A DNA stretch of 64,000 bases from positions 585,549 through 649,548 of the forward strand of contig VCCI02000002.1 of the NCBI GenBank assembly GCA_005938025.2. Reading direction: 5' to 3'. This DNA is from Inquilinus sp. KBS0705 (GTDB taxonomy: Bacteria > Bacteroidota > Bacteroidia > Sphingobacteriales > Sphingobacteriaceae). Made by a program: the position numbers and the translations under genes. Within the stretch, counting starts at the first letter, position 1; each line of letters opens with the position of its first letter. The notes under the pieces are model-generated. The model worked only from the letters and a program-made list of their open reading frames with translations. It was not told the origin of the DNA and ran no database searches. Positions 34,809-44,124 of the stretch are shown one piece after another.

Positions 34809-35744
34809 ATGTTAAGCAGGGTAGCAGCAAGTTTTTATTGGTTAAGCCGGTATATTGAGCGTAGCGACGGTATTTTACGAATGCTGAAGATAAACTATGC
34901 CTCGTCGCAAGATTCGGTAGCGGGGTTTACCTGGGAGCCTGTTATTCAGATCTTTTCGGGCCCGGATGAAGGATTGATAGAAAAGTTAAAGAACGATAGC
35001 CGGGCAGTGTTAAAGTATATGGTGGTTGATAAAGAGAACACCAACTCTATATTAAACATTATTACCCTTGCACGCGAAAATGCCCGTAGCGTACAAGAGC
35101 ATATCCCTAAGGACCTTTGGCAGTGTTTAAATGAGTATTACCACACCGTAAAAGAACCCAAAATTGCATCTGCATTAAAAAAGGAAGACCCCATAGGTAT
35201 TTTAGATGTATTGATAAAACAGGTAATGCTATACTATGGTACAGCCGAAATTACCATGGAGCGCGGCCAGGCCCGCAGCTTTATGAATATTGGGAAGTAT
35301 TTAGAGCGGGCCATACAATCAATAGATATATTGGACATTAAATACGGGCCAACAAACAATAACCCAAACCTGCTCACCGATATTACGTATTGGAAACACC
35401 TGCTGCAATCTATAGGTGGGTATGAACTTTACCAAAAAACTTATCGCGATGGCCTGGAAGCGCAGAATGTAATAGAACAGATCATCCTGAATAACGATTT
35501 TCCGCGCTCGGTAATTTATTCGGTAAATAATATACAAAGGTATTTTGACAGACTAAAAAACAACAGCAATGTGAATGATTATCGCGAGATATCGTTCCAT
35601 ATTGGCAAGCTGCAAAGCAACATTAAATATAGTTCGGTTAAAAGTATCGGGCAGGTTGGCCTTCACGAGTTTTTAACACAAATTAAAGACGACCTGTACC
35701 AGATAGGTAATTCGTTAAACGAGTATTATTTTGCAAATTCCTAA
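34809..35744 (+). CDS. Alpha-E domain protein (COG2307/DUF403 type)
   Basis: A 311-residue all-helical protein with the diagnostic opening MLSRVAASFYWLSRYIERSD and the internal blocks MVVDKENTNSILNIITLARE, NARSVQEHIPKDLWQCLNEY, GQARSFMNIGKYLERAIQSI and FPRSVIYSVNNIQRYFDRLK rich in Glu and Arg. The family is almost always encoded next to circularly permuted ATP-grasp proteins and is thought to act with them, perhaps as a helical scaffold or second ligase component. Its biochemical role is not established. It is followed after 10 nt by the first transglutaminase gene. Confidence 0.92.
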   Translation: MLSRVAASFYWLSRYIERSDGILRMLKINYASSQDSVAGFTWEPVIQIFSGPDEGLIEKLKNDSRAVLKYMVVDKENTNSILNIITLARENARSVQEHIPKDLWQCLNEYYHTVKEPKIASALKKEDPIGILDVLIKQVMLYYGTAEITMERGQARSFMNIGKYLERAIQSIDILDIKYGPTNNNPNLLTDITYWKHLLQSIGGYELYQKTYRDGLEAQNVIEQIILNNDFPRSVIYSVNNIQRYFDRLKNNSNVNDYREISFHIGKLQSNIKYSSVKSIGQVGLHEFLTQIKDDLYQIGNSLNEYYFANS

Positions 35745-35754
35745 TTAGTTAAAC

Positions 35755-36726
35755 ATGCCCGAATTTAAGATACAGCATATCACCAAGTACTCTTATGATA
35801 ACTTTGTGCGCGATAGTGCTAACAAGATCATTCTATTTCCTATTGTTGATATTTATCAGGATGTTTTAAAGCACGAATTAGATATAACCGGCCACCCACA
35901 AGTAGATACTTATGTAGATTATTATGGCAATGAGGTAGGCAGCTTTACCTACACCGAACCACATAATATGCTGGTTATTAATTCGCAGGTATCGGTAATT
36001 ACACACCCAAGGCCCTTGCCGGTTGATAATATGTTTGCCAGCGAGCAGTGGAACGAACTATTTAACTTAAAGTATGTAGTGCCTTACATTGATTTTTTGA
36101 AACAAGAGTATTTTGAGGGGCTTAACGAATTACAACCCGTTGTAAACAGCGAACGCTTAACCGATGATACGCCTTACCATACTACACTTAAGTTTTGCCA
36201 GTACGTTTACAAAAACTTTGAATATATAAAAGGGGTAACCACTGTAGAGACCACTCTTGATGAAATATGGAAAATTAAAGCCGGTGTTTGCCAGGATTTT
36301 GCCCATTTACTAATGGTAATGCTGCGTTTGGTAGGCATACCCGCCCGTTATGTAAGCGGTTATATTTGCCCTAATAAAGACGGCCTGCGGGGGATTGGAG
36401 CTACTCATGCCTGGGCAGAGGCCTACCTGCCGGGCTACGGCTGGTTAGGTATCGATCCTACCAACAATTGTATTGCTAACGAAAACCATGTGCGCCTGGC
36501 AGTAGGTCGCAATTTTTCTGACTGTTCGCCGGTTAAGGGTGTTTATAAAGGTTCGGCGCACCACAAGCTGGAGGTATCTGTTTCGGTTGGGCACGAAGAC
36601 AGCCATATCCCCGAAGAAAAAGATATATTTACCGTTTCAACATTCCCTGTACCTGATGGCAGCGCTGCACGTAACAGTTATGCAAGGTATATGGAAATTA
36701 TGCAGCAGCAACAGCAGCAGCAATAA
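35755..36726 (+). CDS. Transglutaminase-like protein with N-terminal beta domain
   Basis: A 323-residue protein without signal peptide. The N-terminal region (KIQHITKYSYDNFVRDSANK) is the bacterial transglutaminase N-terminal beta domain, and the core holds the Cys-His-Asp triad: KAGVCQDFAHLLMVMLRLVG, IGATHAWAEAYLPGYGWLGI and DPTNNC. Such enzymes can cleave or form isopeptide bonds. In this operon it may act on the amide made by the ATP-grasp protein. A poly-Gln tail of seven residues (CAG/CAA codons) ends the protein, probably a low-complexity slippage product. The Anbu gene follows 20 nt later. Confidence 0.92.
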   Translation: MPEFKIQHITKYSYDNFVRDSANKIILFPIVDIYQDVLKHELDITGHPQVDTYVDYYGNEVGSFTYTEPHNMLVINSQVSVITHPRPLPVDNMFASEQWNELFNLKYVVPYIDFLKQEYFEGLNELQPVVNSERLTDDTPYHTTLKFCQYVYKNFEYIKGVTTVETTLDEIWKIKAGVCQDFAHLLMVMLRLVGIPARYVSGYICPNKDGLRGIGATHAWAEAYLPGYGWLGIDPTNNCIANENHVRLAVGRNFSDCSPVKGVYKGSAHHKLEVSVSVGHEDSHIPEEKDIFTVSTFPVPDGSAARNSYARYMEIMQQQQQQQ

Positions 36727-36746
36727 CGGATTAGAAATATACTTAC

Positions 36747-37469
36747 ATGACTTACTGCTTAGGAATAAAAGTTAAAGAAGGCTTAATAGCAATTGCCGAT
36801 ACCCGCATTACTACAGGCACAGATACTACGATAAAGAAAAAAATAAGCATCCTGCAAAAAGAGAACTCATCCATGTTTATCATGACGAGTGGTTTGCGGT
36901 CGGTACGTGATAAGGCTATAGTGTATTTTGACGAGATACTGGAAACATCCGAATTTAGCAAACTATACCAGGCTGTAAACGCCTTTGGGCAACAGGTTAG
37001 GCGTGTAGCAGATGAGGACAGATCGACCTTAGAAAAAGCCGGTTTTAAGTTTGATTTAAACACTATTATAGGCGGGCAGCTTAAAGATGATGAAGAACAT
37101 AAGCTGTTCCTGCTTTATCCAGAAGGAAATTGGGTTGAATTGGGTCTTGGCGCACCATTTGTAGTAATAGGCAACTCGGGGCATGGCAAAGCTATACTTA
37201 ACCGTATATTAAATGAAGATTCGGATATGAGGCTGGCTTTAAAGGCCGGTTTTTTATCGTTTGATTCTACAAGAGTTAGTAGCAACAATGTTGATTTTCC
37301 GATTGATGTGGCATTGTATAAAAAGGACACTTTTGAACTGATAGAGCAACGTTATACGCAAAAAGATATGGCCGATATATCGGCACAATGGGATGACGAA
37401 TTAAAAAATGCCCTGATGAACGTTCCGGGCGAATGGATGGAAAAAGCGTTTAAAAAACTACCAAAGTAA
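36747..37469 (+). CDS. Anbu-type proteasome-related peptidase (ancestral beta-subunit family)
   Basis: A 240-residue protein of the N-terminal-nucleophile hydrolase superfamily. It begins MTYCLGIKVKEGLIAIADTR: Thr2, exposed after Met removal, is the expected nucleophile, and D18 and the Lys cluster at 30-32 correspond to the catalytic Asp and Lys of proteasome beta subunits. There is no propeptide. VVIGNSGHGKAILNRILNED matches COG3484 (Anbu). Anbu proteins assemble into ring or helical complexes, distinct from HslV; their natural substrate is unknown. It sits between two transglutaminase genes in the ATP-grasp/alpha-E operon, the usual Anbu neighbourhood. Confidence 0.93.
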   Translation: MTYCLGIKVKEGLIAIADTRITTGTDTTIKKKISILQKENSSMFIMTSGLRSVRDKAIVYFDEILETSEFSKLYQAVNAFGQQVRRVADEDRSTLEKAGFKFDLNTIIGGQLKDDEEHKLFLLYPEGNWVELGLGAPFVVIGNSGHGKAILNRILNEDSDMRLALKAGFLSFDSTRVSSNNVDFPIDVALYKKDTFELIEQRYTQKDMADISAQWDDELKNALMNVPGEWMEKAFKKLPK

Positions 37470-37473
37470 AATA

Positions 37474-38322
37474 ATGAAATTTAAAGTATCGGCTGAGTTA
37501 GGATATGAGGTAAAGGCACCAAGTACTTTAATAATAAATATACACGCGCTAAGAACACCACACCAAACCGTACTAAACGAAAACCTGGATATTGACCCAT
37601 ACCTAAAAGCCGAAGAGATACCCTCTGTTAATGGCGAAAACAGGTTTGTACGTTTAGATATTGCCGAACCCGGCCATTTTAATATTAAATACGACGCTAC
37701 GGTTGATAATTACTATGAAGTAATAGATTACACCACATACGACGAGATACCTGTAAGCCAGTTTCACCCCTCGGTATTAACCTATTTAAACCCCAGCCGT
37801 TATTGCCAAAGCGACAAGCTATACCGGTTAGCCAACAATACCTTTGGTAAAATAGAAAATTCGTATGAGCAGGTGGTTGCTATAACCGAATGGATACATA
37901 CAAATGTGGAGTACCTAAGCGGCTTCAGCAATTCCGAAACATCCGCTTATGACACAGTTACACAGCAAGCCGGTGTTTGTCGAGATTTTGCGCACCTGGG
38001 TATTGCACTATGCCGGGCATTAACTATACCTGCCCGCTATTTTACGGGCTATGCCTACTTGCTTACGCCGGCCGATTTTCATGCCTGTTTTGAAGCTTAT
38101 TTGGGTGGGCAGTGGATATTGTTTGATGCCACAAAGTTAGCGCCACTAAACGGACTGGTAAAAATTGCCACCGGCCGCGATGCCGCCGATGCTGCTATTG
38201 CCAGTATATTTGGCGATGTGTATTGTACCAACATAAAAGCAGCCTGTCAACTGGCCGAGAACGAGCCATTTAATCCTATATACTATACTAAGTCAGTTTT
38301 TGACGGAATCACTTATTTATAG
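37474..38322 (+). CDS. Second transglutaminase-like protein of the Anbu operon
   Basis: A 282-residue cytosolic protein, shorter than the first. An N-terminal beta domain (FKVSAELGYEVKAPSTLIIN) precedes the catalytic core with QAGVCRDFAHLGIALCRALT (Cys), TPADFHACFEAYLGGQWILF (His) and DATKLAPLNGLVKIATGRDA (Asp). The core is divergent from the gene at 35755, so the two are unlikely to be a recent duplication. It begins 4 nt after the Anbu stop, and its stop overlaps the end of the convergent glycosyltransferase gene by 6 nt. Confidence 0.9.
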   Translation: MKFKVSAELGYEVKAPSTLIINIHALRTPHQTVLNENLDIDPYLKAEEIPSVNGENRFVRLDIAEPGHFNIKYDATVDNYYEVIDYTTYDEIPVSQFHPSVLTYLNPSRYCQSDKLYRLANNTFGKIENSYEQVVAITEWIHTNVEYLSGFSNSETSAYDTVTQQAGVCRDFAHLGIALCRALTIPARYFTGYAYLLTPADFHACFEAYLGGQWILFDATKLAPLNGLVKIATGRDAADAAIASIFGDVYCTNIKAACQLAENEPFNPIYYTKSVFDGITYL

Positions 38323-39510
38323 GCCTGCCTCAACCTGTTCAATTACTGCCGATATTTCTTCGGCACGTTTTTCCCAGGTATTTCCTTCGGCCATAACTAA
38401 TCTTGCACTGCGCTTTTCGGTGGTATCGGTTTCAATTTCCTGTATTAGGTATTGCAAGTACTCTTCTTTGGTGTGTGCTATTTTTATGATGCTTTCAAAC
38501 TCACTAATGTCGCCAAATTCGGTGCTAATAACCGGCAAGCCGGCAGCAAGGTATTCGTTAATTTTCATTGGGTAGATACCTCCTGTAAAGTCATCGCTTA
38601 TAAAAGGAATGATACCTGCCGAAAATGACCTTAAAAACGGCGGTAATTCTTCGGGCTGCCTGGGGCCTTCCAGCTTTACATTAGCATATTTTTTGAGCAT
38701 AAGCTCGGTACGCTGGCTTAATATACGGCCCACAAATACAAATTCTGCATCGGGCATCTTAGTGAACAGGTAATCGAGCATAGGTAAGTCGAAGCGGTCG
38801 TCTATACTGCCTACATACCCTATTGTTTTTTTGCCGGTTTTGGGTTCGGGGGTAAAACCCTGCTTAAACAAATCTACTTTTACGGCATTGTGCACAATAA
38901 AACATTTGCTGCAGCTTTCTTTCTTACTGTTGTATAATCCTTTTGAGGTTACAATGGTAGCATCTACCATCTTCATAAAAATGGCTTCAAGCCTTAGCCC
39001 ATGTTTGCTGAGCCACCGCACGGTGCCTTTTATTTCGTCGTAGCAATGATAAATCAGGGTCTTTTCGCCAAACTTACGTCCGGTAACCACACCCATACCC
39101 GGGTTAAACGACGTAAAATTGATCAGCTCGTGGTTCATATCCAATTTACGCAACGCTTTTTTGGTGGCCTTGCGTAACAGGTAGCCATTAAATTTGAGCA
39201 AGCTGTTATAAACAAAACCCTCCGGCAAAAAACTCACCGGGAAAACAAGAGGAGGGATTAATAAATAAACAGTGCCGCCGTTGCCGGTATCAATAGGAAT
39301 TATGCGGCTTTTTAAACCAAAAGCTTGTTTAAAGTCTATTTTATTTTTATCGCTTACGCCTGCAAGGGCGTCTTTGTAGGTATAGGCGTTCTCTACAAAC
39401 AAAACCTTGTTACCTGCCGATAGTACCTTCATTAACTCAACAACTGCTTTAATGTAGTTGCCGTGCCACTCGGTACCGCTTATGCATAAAATATTGCGGT
39501 TAGTGAGCAT
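38317..39510 (-). CDS. Glycosyltransferase, GT-B fold (GT4-like)
   Basis: A 397-residue cytosolic protein. The N-terminal Rossmann half (ILCISGTEWHGNYIKAVVEL) has an amphipathic membrane-associating region (LLIPPLVFPVSFLPEGFVYN). The C-terminal half carries KTIGYVGSIDDRFDLPMLDY, DAEFVFVGRILSQ, LEGPRQPEELPPFLRSFSAG and the donor-binding PMKINEYLAAGLPVISTEFG. It adds a sugar from an NDP donor to a glycan or lipid acceptor, probably in exopolysaccharide or surface polysaccharide synthesis. No other polysaccharide genes lie nearby. Its neighbour on the divergent side is a SAM methyltransferase gene. Confidence 0.88.
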   Translation of the reverse strand: MLTNRNILCISGTEWHGNYIKAVVELMKVLSAGNKVLFVENAYTYKDALAGVSDKNKIDFKQAFGLKSRIIPIDTGNGGTVYLLIPPLVFPVSFLPEGFVYNSLLKFNGYLLRKATKKALRKLDMNHELINFTSFNPGMGVVTGRKFGEKTLIYHCYDEIKGTVRWLSKHGLRLEAIFMKMVDATIVTSKGLYNSKKESCSKCFIVHNAVKVDLFKQGFTPEPKTGKKTIGYVGSIDDRFDLPMLDYLFTKMPDAEFVFVGRILSQRTELMLKKYANVKLEGPRQPEELPPFLRSFSAGIIPFISDDFTGGIYPMKINEYLAAGLPVISTEFGDISEFESIIKIAHTKEEYLQYLIQEIETDTTEKRSARLVMAEGNTWEKRAEEISAVIEQVEAGL

Positions 39511-39677
39511 GCCTTGTAATAGTTTGCTAAAGCTAATAAATAAATTAATACTTGTTTTTAAGGGCGGTATATTACTAGGAAAAGCGTAATATGTATGTTT
39601 TAATTTTCGTTAAAATTCGAGCTAAAAGAATTATATTTAAAAACGAGAATTAAATAACGATAACACCTTATTAGCCA

Positions 39678-40325
39678 ATGTCTCAAAACAAGCTATATGT
39701 ACACTATGGTTGCGGGCAAGCAGCCCCAAAAGAATGGAAAAACTTTGATGTTTCGCCCACACTTTTAATTCAAAAAACGCCCGTAGTAGGTTTTTTGCTT
39801 AAAAAAAGCCTTGGTCAAAAATTTGATACCAATGTGCAATATGGCGACATTACTAAAGGCCTGCCCGGTATAAAAGATGGTACAGCCGATGGGGTATATT
39901 GTTCGCATGTGCTGGAGCATATGAGTTTGGAGCATTTTAGGATAGCTTTAAGGAACACCTATAAAATGCTTAAGCCCGGCGGCATCTTTAGGATGATAAT
40001 GCCTGACCTGGAAGTTTTGGTTCGCGATTATATTAATGATAAAGATGTTAAACACGACCCCGATTCATCCATTACACTAATAAAACGAATGATGATGGGC
40101 CAGGAGGTTAGGCCACGCAACTTTATGGCAGTAAGCAAGCACTTGTTTGGTTATCTGGAACACCTTTGGCTTTGGGACGACGCATCAACAGAAAAGGAAC
40201 TGCGTGAAGCCGGCTTTACTAATATACGCCGCTGCGAATTCAATGACTCGGCTGACCCTATGTTTAAACTGGTTGAAAATAGGAAACGCTGGGAATTGGT
40301 TGTAAAATTTGAATGCATTAAATAA
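39678..40325 (+). CDS. SAM-dependent methyltransferase, class I
   Basis: A 215-residue soluble protein. LYVHYGCGQAAPKEWKNFDV, YGDITKGLPGIKDGTADGVY, CSHVLEHMSLEHFRIALRNT and YKMLKPGGIFRMIMPDLEVL are the SAM-binding and post-motif blocks of small class I methyltransferases seen in polysaccharide-related gene sets. Its divergent neighbour is a glycosyltransferase, so methylation of a sugar or lipid is plausible, though not shown. It is followed by a terminator at 40358. Confidence 0.85.
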   Translation: MSQNKLYVHYGCGQAAPKEWKNFDVSPTLLIQKTPVVGFLLKKSLGQKFDTNVQYGDITKGLPGIKDGTADGVYCSHVLEHMSLEHFRIALRNTYKMLKPGGIFRMIMPDLEVLVRDYINDKDVKHDPDSSITLIKRMMMGQEVRPRNFMAVSKHLFGYLEHLWLWDDASTEKELREAGFTNIRRCEFNDSADPMFKLVENRKRWELVVKFECIK

Positions 40326-40357
40326 TTACATAAAGAAGGGAAACCTTATTGATTATT

Positions 40358-40390
40358 AGCCGTATAGTGTAATAGCTATGCGGCTTTGTT
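40358..40390 (+). terminator. Rho-independent terminator after the methyltransferase gene
   Basis: The arms AGCCGTATAG (40358-40367) and CTATGCGGCT (40376-40385) pair over ten positions with one G-T wobble around an 8-nt loop, followed by a T-rich stretch. Confidence 0.75.
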
Positions 40391-40471
40391 GTGTTAGTTT
40401 GCACTGATAAACATTGGTTATAACATTACATTAAACAGATTGAACAAATCATTATCTTAGGGTAGTTAATA

Positions 40472-42679
40472 ATGATTATGGAAACGGAGATACGTACGGA
40501 CAACCAAAGCATAGGCACTCTATTGGATGATGCTTATGCCAACCGTATCCATAACTTAACCCATAGCCTTAAACAGGCTAATGAAGCCCTGCGCTTGAGC
40601 CGCCAGGCCGGCGACCAGCAACTTATCGGCAAAAGCCTTAACCATCTGTCGTTATTTTATATGATAAGAGGGGCTTACAGGCGATCGGTAAATATGGCGC
40701 ATGAGGCCATAAAATGCTTTGAGGCTTTAAATGATGAAAAGGGCATAGCCGATGCTAAATACAGCATAGCAGGGGTTTATTATAAAACAGACAATTACCA
40801 CTTAGGCCTCATTAATTTATTTGATTGCCTGTCCATATACCGCAAATTTAACGATTACCACAACCAGGCGCGCACCCAAAAATCCTTAGGAACCATATAT
40901 GAGTATTTTGGCGATCGTAAAAATGCCATACGTGCCTATAAAAATGCCATTGATGCCGCCCGCCGGGTTAACGATTTAAACCTTATTTCAAACGTATATA
41001 ACCCCTTGTCGGGCATTTATTTAAAACAAAACAAAATTGCAAAAGCACTAAAAACTATTGAGCGCTCAATAACCATAAAATCAAAAACTGGCGATATAAG
41101 GGGTTTGGCTTTTGCTTTATACGGCCGCGGTAAAATATATACTATAACCGGCCAGTTGGATGAAGCGGAAAATGATTTTAAAAACGCGGTTGAGATACAT
41201 GCTAATGCCGGCGAAAAATTGGGGCTTGGTATGGCTTATTGCAAAATGGGGGCATTATACATTGCAATGGGAAAGTTAGAGGTTGCCAAAAACATCCTAA
41301 AAAAATGTCTTAGCCTTAGCGATAAATACAACATTGCAATTACACGCTTTAAATGTAATTACCTGCTTTACAGTATAAGCAAAGCCGAAAAGGATACTGA
41401 AAGATCATTAGAATATCTGGAGCTTTACCTGCACCAAAAAGAGGCGGTAATTAATACACAAACCTTAAAGGTGATTGAGAATTATGAGCTGATTACCCGT
41501 ATACAAGCCATGGAACAAGAGGCCCGCCTGGAAAGGGAGAAGGCCGCAATAATGGAAAAGCAGGAACGTGCGGAGCAATCGGCGAGGATAAAGCAGGAGT
41601 TTTTATCGACTATGAGCCACGAGATAAGGACGCCCTTGAATGCTGTAACCACCATAACATCATTGCTTACCGCAAAAAATGAAGAAGAGAATGAGCTGTT
41701 GGAGTCGTTAAAATTCGCATCGAACAACTTGCTGCTTGTAATTAACGACATATTGGATTTTACTAAACTGGATAACGGCAAAATGCAAATAGAAAATAAT
41801 GCCTGCCAGTTTAACGAGTTAATTAGCCGGGTGATAAAAACCTATAATAGCATGGCTGCTAAGAAAGGGATAAAGCTATTGCTGAACACCGATGTTACAT
41901 TAGGCGATTATTATGAATTGGATGAAACCAAGCTATCGCAAATATTGGGCAATCTTGTTAGTAACGCTATAAAATATACCGACCGTGGCCAGGTGAGCTT
42001 AAAAATAGAGAAAACCGCGAGAGACAAGAATGTAGATACGATTTTGTTTAGCGTTATTGATACAGGTGCCGGCATACACCAGGATTATTTTGAAGAAATA
42101 TTTGAGAGTTTTTCGCAACCAAAATCAATTACTACGCGCAAGCAAGGCGGTACCGGGTTAGGGTTGGCTATTGTAAAAAAGCTTATCGAACTTTATAAAA
42201 GTACAGTACAGGTAAAAAGTATTGTTGGCGAGGGTTCGACATTTAGTTTTGAACTTAAATTGAAAAAAGCAGAAACACCTGTTAAGGTATCTGCCCAACT
42301 GGCTAACGGGTTAACCGGAAAAACTGTTTTACTGGCTGAAGATAACCTGATAAATGCGATGGTTGCACGCAAACTGTTATCTAACTGGGGTATGGTATCT
42401 GAACATGCAATGGATGGTATACAGGCGGTGGCAAAATCGCGCAATAAGGTTTTTGATTTTATTTTGATGGATATACACATGCCCGAAATGAATGGGTTTG
42501 ATGCTACGGCAAACATTCGCGATAAGCAAAACCCCAATGCAAATACACCTGTATTTGCGCTAACAGCCGATATTACAGCTGAAAGTAACGACGAATATAA
42601 GCCTTATTTTACAGGCTTTTTGCGCAAACCAATAGAAATTGACCGCCTATACGAAGCGCTTTTACAAGCCTCTATCTAA
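40472..42679 (+). CDS. Cytosolic hybrid histidine kinase with TPR sensor region
   Basis: A 735-residue protein without membrane segments. About residues 20-340 are TPR-type helical repeats (for example HLSLFYMIRGAYRRSVNMAH, LGTIYEYFGDRKNAIRAYKN), then a coiled coil (AMEQEARLEREKAAIMEKQE), a HisKA domain with LSTMSHEIRTPLNAV (H383), an HATPase domain (ILGNLVSNAIKYTDRG, DTGAGIHQDYFEEIFESFSQ, GGTGLGLAIVKKL), and a C-terminal receiver (LAEDNLINAMVARKLL, ILMDIHMPEMNGF with D667, LRKPI). It lacks a DNA-binding output, so phosphate should pass to another protein or the receiver tunes the kinase. TPRs suggest sensing through protein contacts. Confidence 0.93.
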   Translation: MIMETEIRTDNQSIGTLLDDAYANRIHNLTHSLKQANEALRLSRQAGDQQLIGKSLNHLSLFYMIRGAYRRSVNMAHEAIKCFEALNDEKGIADAKYSIAGVYYKTDNYHLGLINLFDCLSIYRKFNDYHNQARTQKSLGTIYEYFGDRKNAIRAYKNAIDAARRVNDLNLISNVYNPLSGIYLKQNKIAKALKTIERSITIKSKTGDIRGLAFALYGRGKIYTITGQLDEAENDFKNAVEIHANAGEKLGLGMAYCKMGALYIAMGKLEVAKNILKKCLSLSDKYNIAITRFKCNYLLYSISKAEKDTERSLEYLELYLHQKEAVINTQTLKVIENYELITRIQAMEQEARLEREKAAIMEKQERAEQSARIKQEFLSTMSHEIRTPLNAVTTITSLLTAKNEEENELLESLKFASNNLLLVINDILDFTKLDNGKMQIENNACQFNELISRVIKTYNSMAAKKGIKLLLNTDVTLGDYYELDETKLSQILGNLVSNAIKYTDRGQVSLKIEKTARDKNVDTILFSVIDTGAGIHQDYFEEIFESFSQPKSITTRKQGGTGLGLAIVKKLIELYKSTVQVKSIVGEGSTFSFELKLKKAETPVKVSAQLANGLTGKTVLLAEDNLINAMVARKLLSNWGMVSEHAMDGIQAVAKSRNKVFDFILMDIHMPEMNGFDATANIRDKQNPNANTPVFALTADITAESNDEYKPYFTGFLRKPIEIDRLYEALLQASI

Positions 42680-42742
42680 GCAATAATAAATTATAAAACC
42701 TGCTGCATTGTTACTAATATTACATCCTTATTTGTAATCAAG

Positions 42743-43543
42743 ATGAGACACTACGGGCTTATAGGTTATCCGCTTTCGCATTCTTTTTCCAAAAAATACT
42801 TTACAGAAAAGTTTGAAACGCTAAAAATAACAGATGCGGCTTACGACCTGTATCCACTGGAAGATATCTCGGGTTTGCCAGCGCTGCTGCATGCACACCC
42901 CAACCTTTGCGGGCTTAATGTTACCATACCCCATAAGGTAAATGTTTTAAAATACCTTGATTGGATAGAGCACGATGCTAAAACAGCCGGCGCGGTAAAC
43001 TGCATAAGAGTAATATCCGAAAGCCCTGTAATGGCGGCATTTTCTGGCGAGGTTGGTTTTAAGGGACACGATTTTAGACTGGAAGGTTTCAATACCGACA
43101 TATATGGTTTCGATCAATCTATTAGTCCGTTACTACGCAGCGACCAGGACACCGCCCTGATATTAGGCGATGGCGGCGCTGCCAAAGCTGTAAGATGTGT
43201 ACTCGAAAACAAGGGGATAAGCTACAAGGTTGTAACCCGCAAAGAACATCCTGGTAATACCTTATTCAGCCAGCTTACCGTTAAAGATATTGAAGAAAAT
43301 AAACTGATAATTAACACTACGCCGATAGGAACGTTCCCTAATGTAGATGAGTGCCCGGCCATACCTTATGAAGGCATTGGCGAAGATCATTTGCTATATG
43401 ACCTAATATACAACCCGGTAGAAACCATGTTTTTAAGGAAGGGGCGCGACCAGGGAGCGCTTACCAAAAACGGATACGAAATGTTAGTGCTGCAGGCCGA
43501 AAAAGCCTGGGAAATTTGGAACTCAAAAGAAATGAACCTGTGA
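42743..43543 (+). CDS. aroE: Shikimate dehydrogenase
   Basis: A 266-residue NADP-dependent enzyme that reduces 3-dehydroshikimate in the aromatic amino-acid pathway. The substrate-binding half opens with YGLIGYPLSHSFSKKYFTEK and has NVTIPHKVNVLKYLDWIEHD (catalytic Lys in PHK) and AGAVNCIRV. The nucleotide-binding half has ALILGDGGAAKAVRCVLENK, NTTPIGTFPNVDECP and NGYEMLVLQAEKAWEIW. Length is typical. An expanded loop near GFKGHDFRLEGFNTD is family-consistent. Its TGA stop overlaps the GTG start of gldD. Confidence 0.95.
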   Translation: MRHYGLIGYPLSHSFSKKYFTEKFETLKITDAAYDLYPLEDISGLPALLHAHPNLCGLNVTIPHKVNVLKYLDWIEHDAKTAGAVNCIRVISESPVMAAFSGEVGFKGHDFRLEGFNTDIYGFDQSISPLLRSDQDTALILGDGGAAKAVRCVLENKGISYKVVTRKEHPGNTLFSQLTVKDIEENKLIINTTPIGTFPNVDECPAIPYEGIGEDHLLYDLIYNPVETMFLRKGRDQGALTKNGYEMLVLQAEKAWEIWNSKEMNL

Positions 43544-44124
43544 GATCGTTTTTTGTAATTGCGGCAATATTGATGATTTTTGGATGTGGCGGCAATGCCG
43601 ACTATTCGCCAAAGCCGCGCGGTTATTACCGCATTAGCTTCCCCAAAAAAGAGTATCAGCAATATACCGAAGGCTGCCCTTTTACTTTTGAGTACCCTAA
43701 ATATAGCAGCATAGAGCAGGATAGATCAGACCTGGCTGCCGGCAGGCCATGCTTTCAAAATATACAGTTTCCGCAATTTAATGCTACGCTGCATTTAAGC
43801 TACCAGCCCATCGCCTCAAAGCACGAGTTGGATGCCATGGTTGAAGATGCACATAAACTCAGCTTTAAACATACTGTAAAAGCTACCAGTATTGATGAAG
43901 GTATAATACATTACCCTGATCGGAAGGTTTACGGCATTTATTATACCATAGATGGTAACGCGGCATCATCCGCACAATTTTTTTTGACAGACAGTACCCG
44001 TCACTACGTGCGTGGTGCGCTATATTTTAACTCCGAACCCCGTTTAGATTCAATACAGCCGGTGCTCACCTTCATCAAAAAAGATGTGGATGTAATGATA
44101 AAAACGTTTAAGTGGAAGAATTAG
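43540..44124 (+). CDS. gldD: Gliding-motility-type lipoprotein GldD
   Basis: A 194-residue lipoprotein starting at GTG 43540 (GTGA overlap with the aroE stop), with the signal SFFVIAAILMIFGCGG and the acylated Cys. The mature part has YSPKPRGYYRISFPKKEYQQ, GCPFTFEYPKYSSIEQD, ATLHLSYQPIASKHELDAMV and DGNAASSAQFFLTDSTRHYV, typical of GldD in Bacteroidota. GldD is needed for gliding in Flavobacterium johnsoniae, but is also conserved in non-gliding Bacteroidota. The rest of the gld or por/spr genes are not in this window. Confidence 0.85.
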   Translation: MRSFFVIAAILMIFGCGGNADYSPKPRGYYRISFPKKEYQQYTEGCPFTFEYPKYSSIEQDRSDLAAGRPCFQNIQFPQFNATLHLSYQPIASKHELDAMVEDAHKLSFKHTVKATSIDEGIIHYPDRKVYGIYYTIDGNAASSAQFFLTDSTRHYVRGALYFNSEPRLDSIQPVLTFIKKDVDVMIKTFKWKN

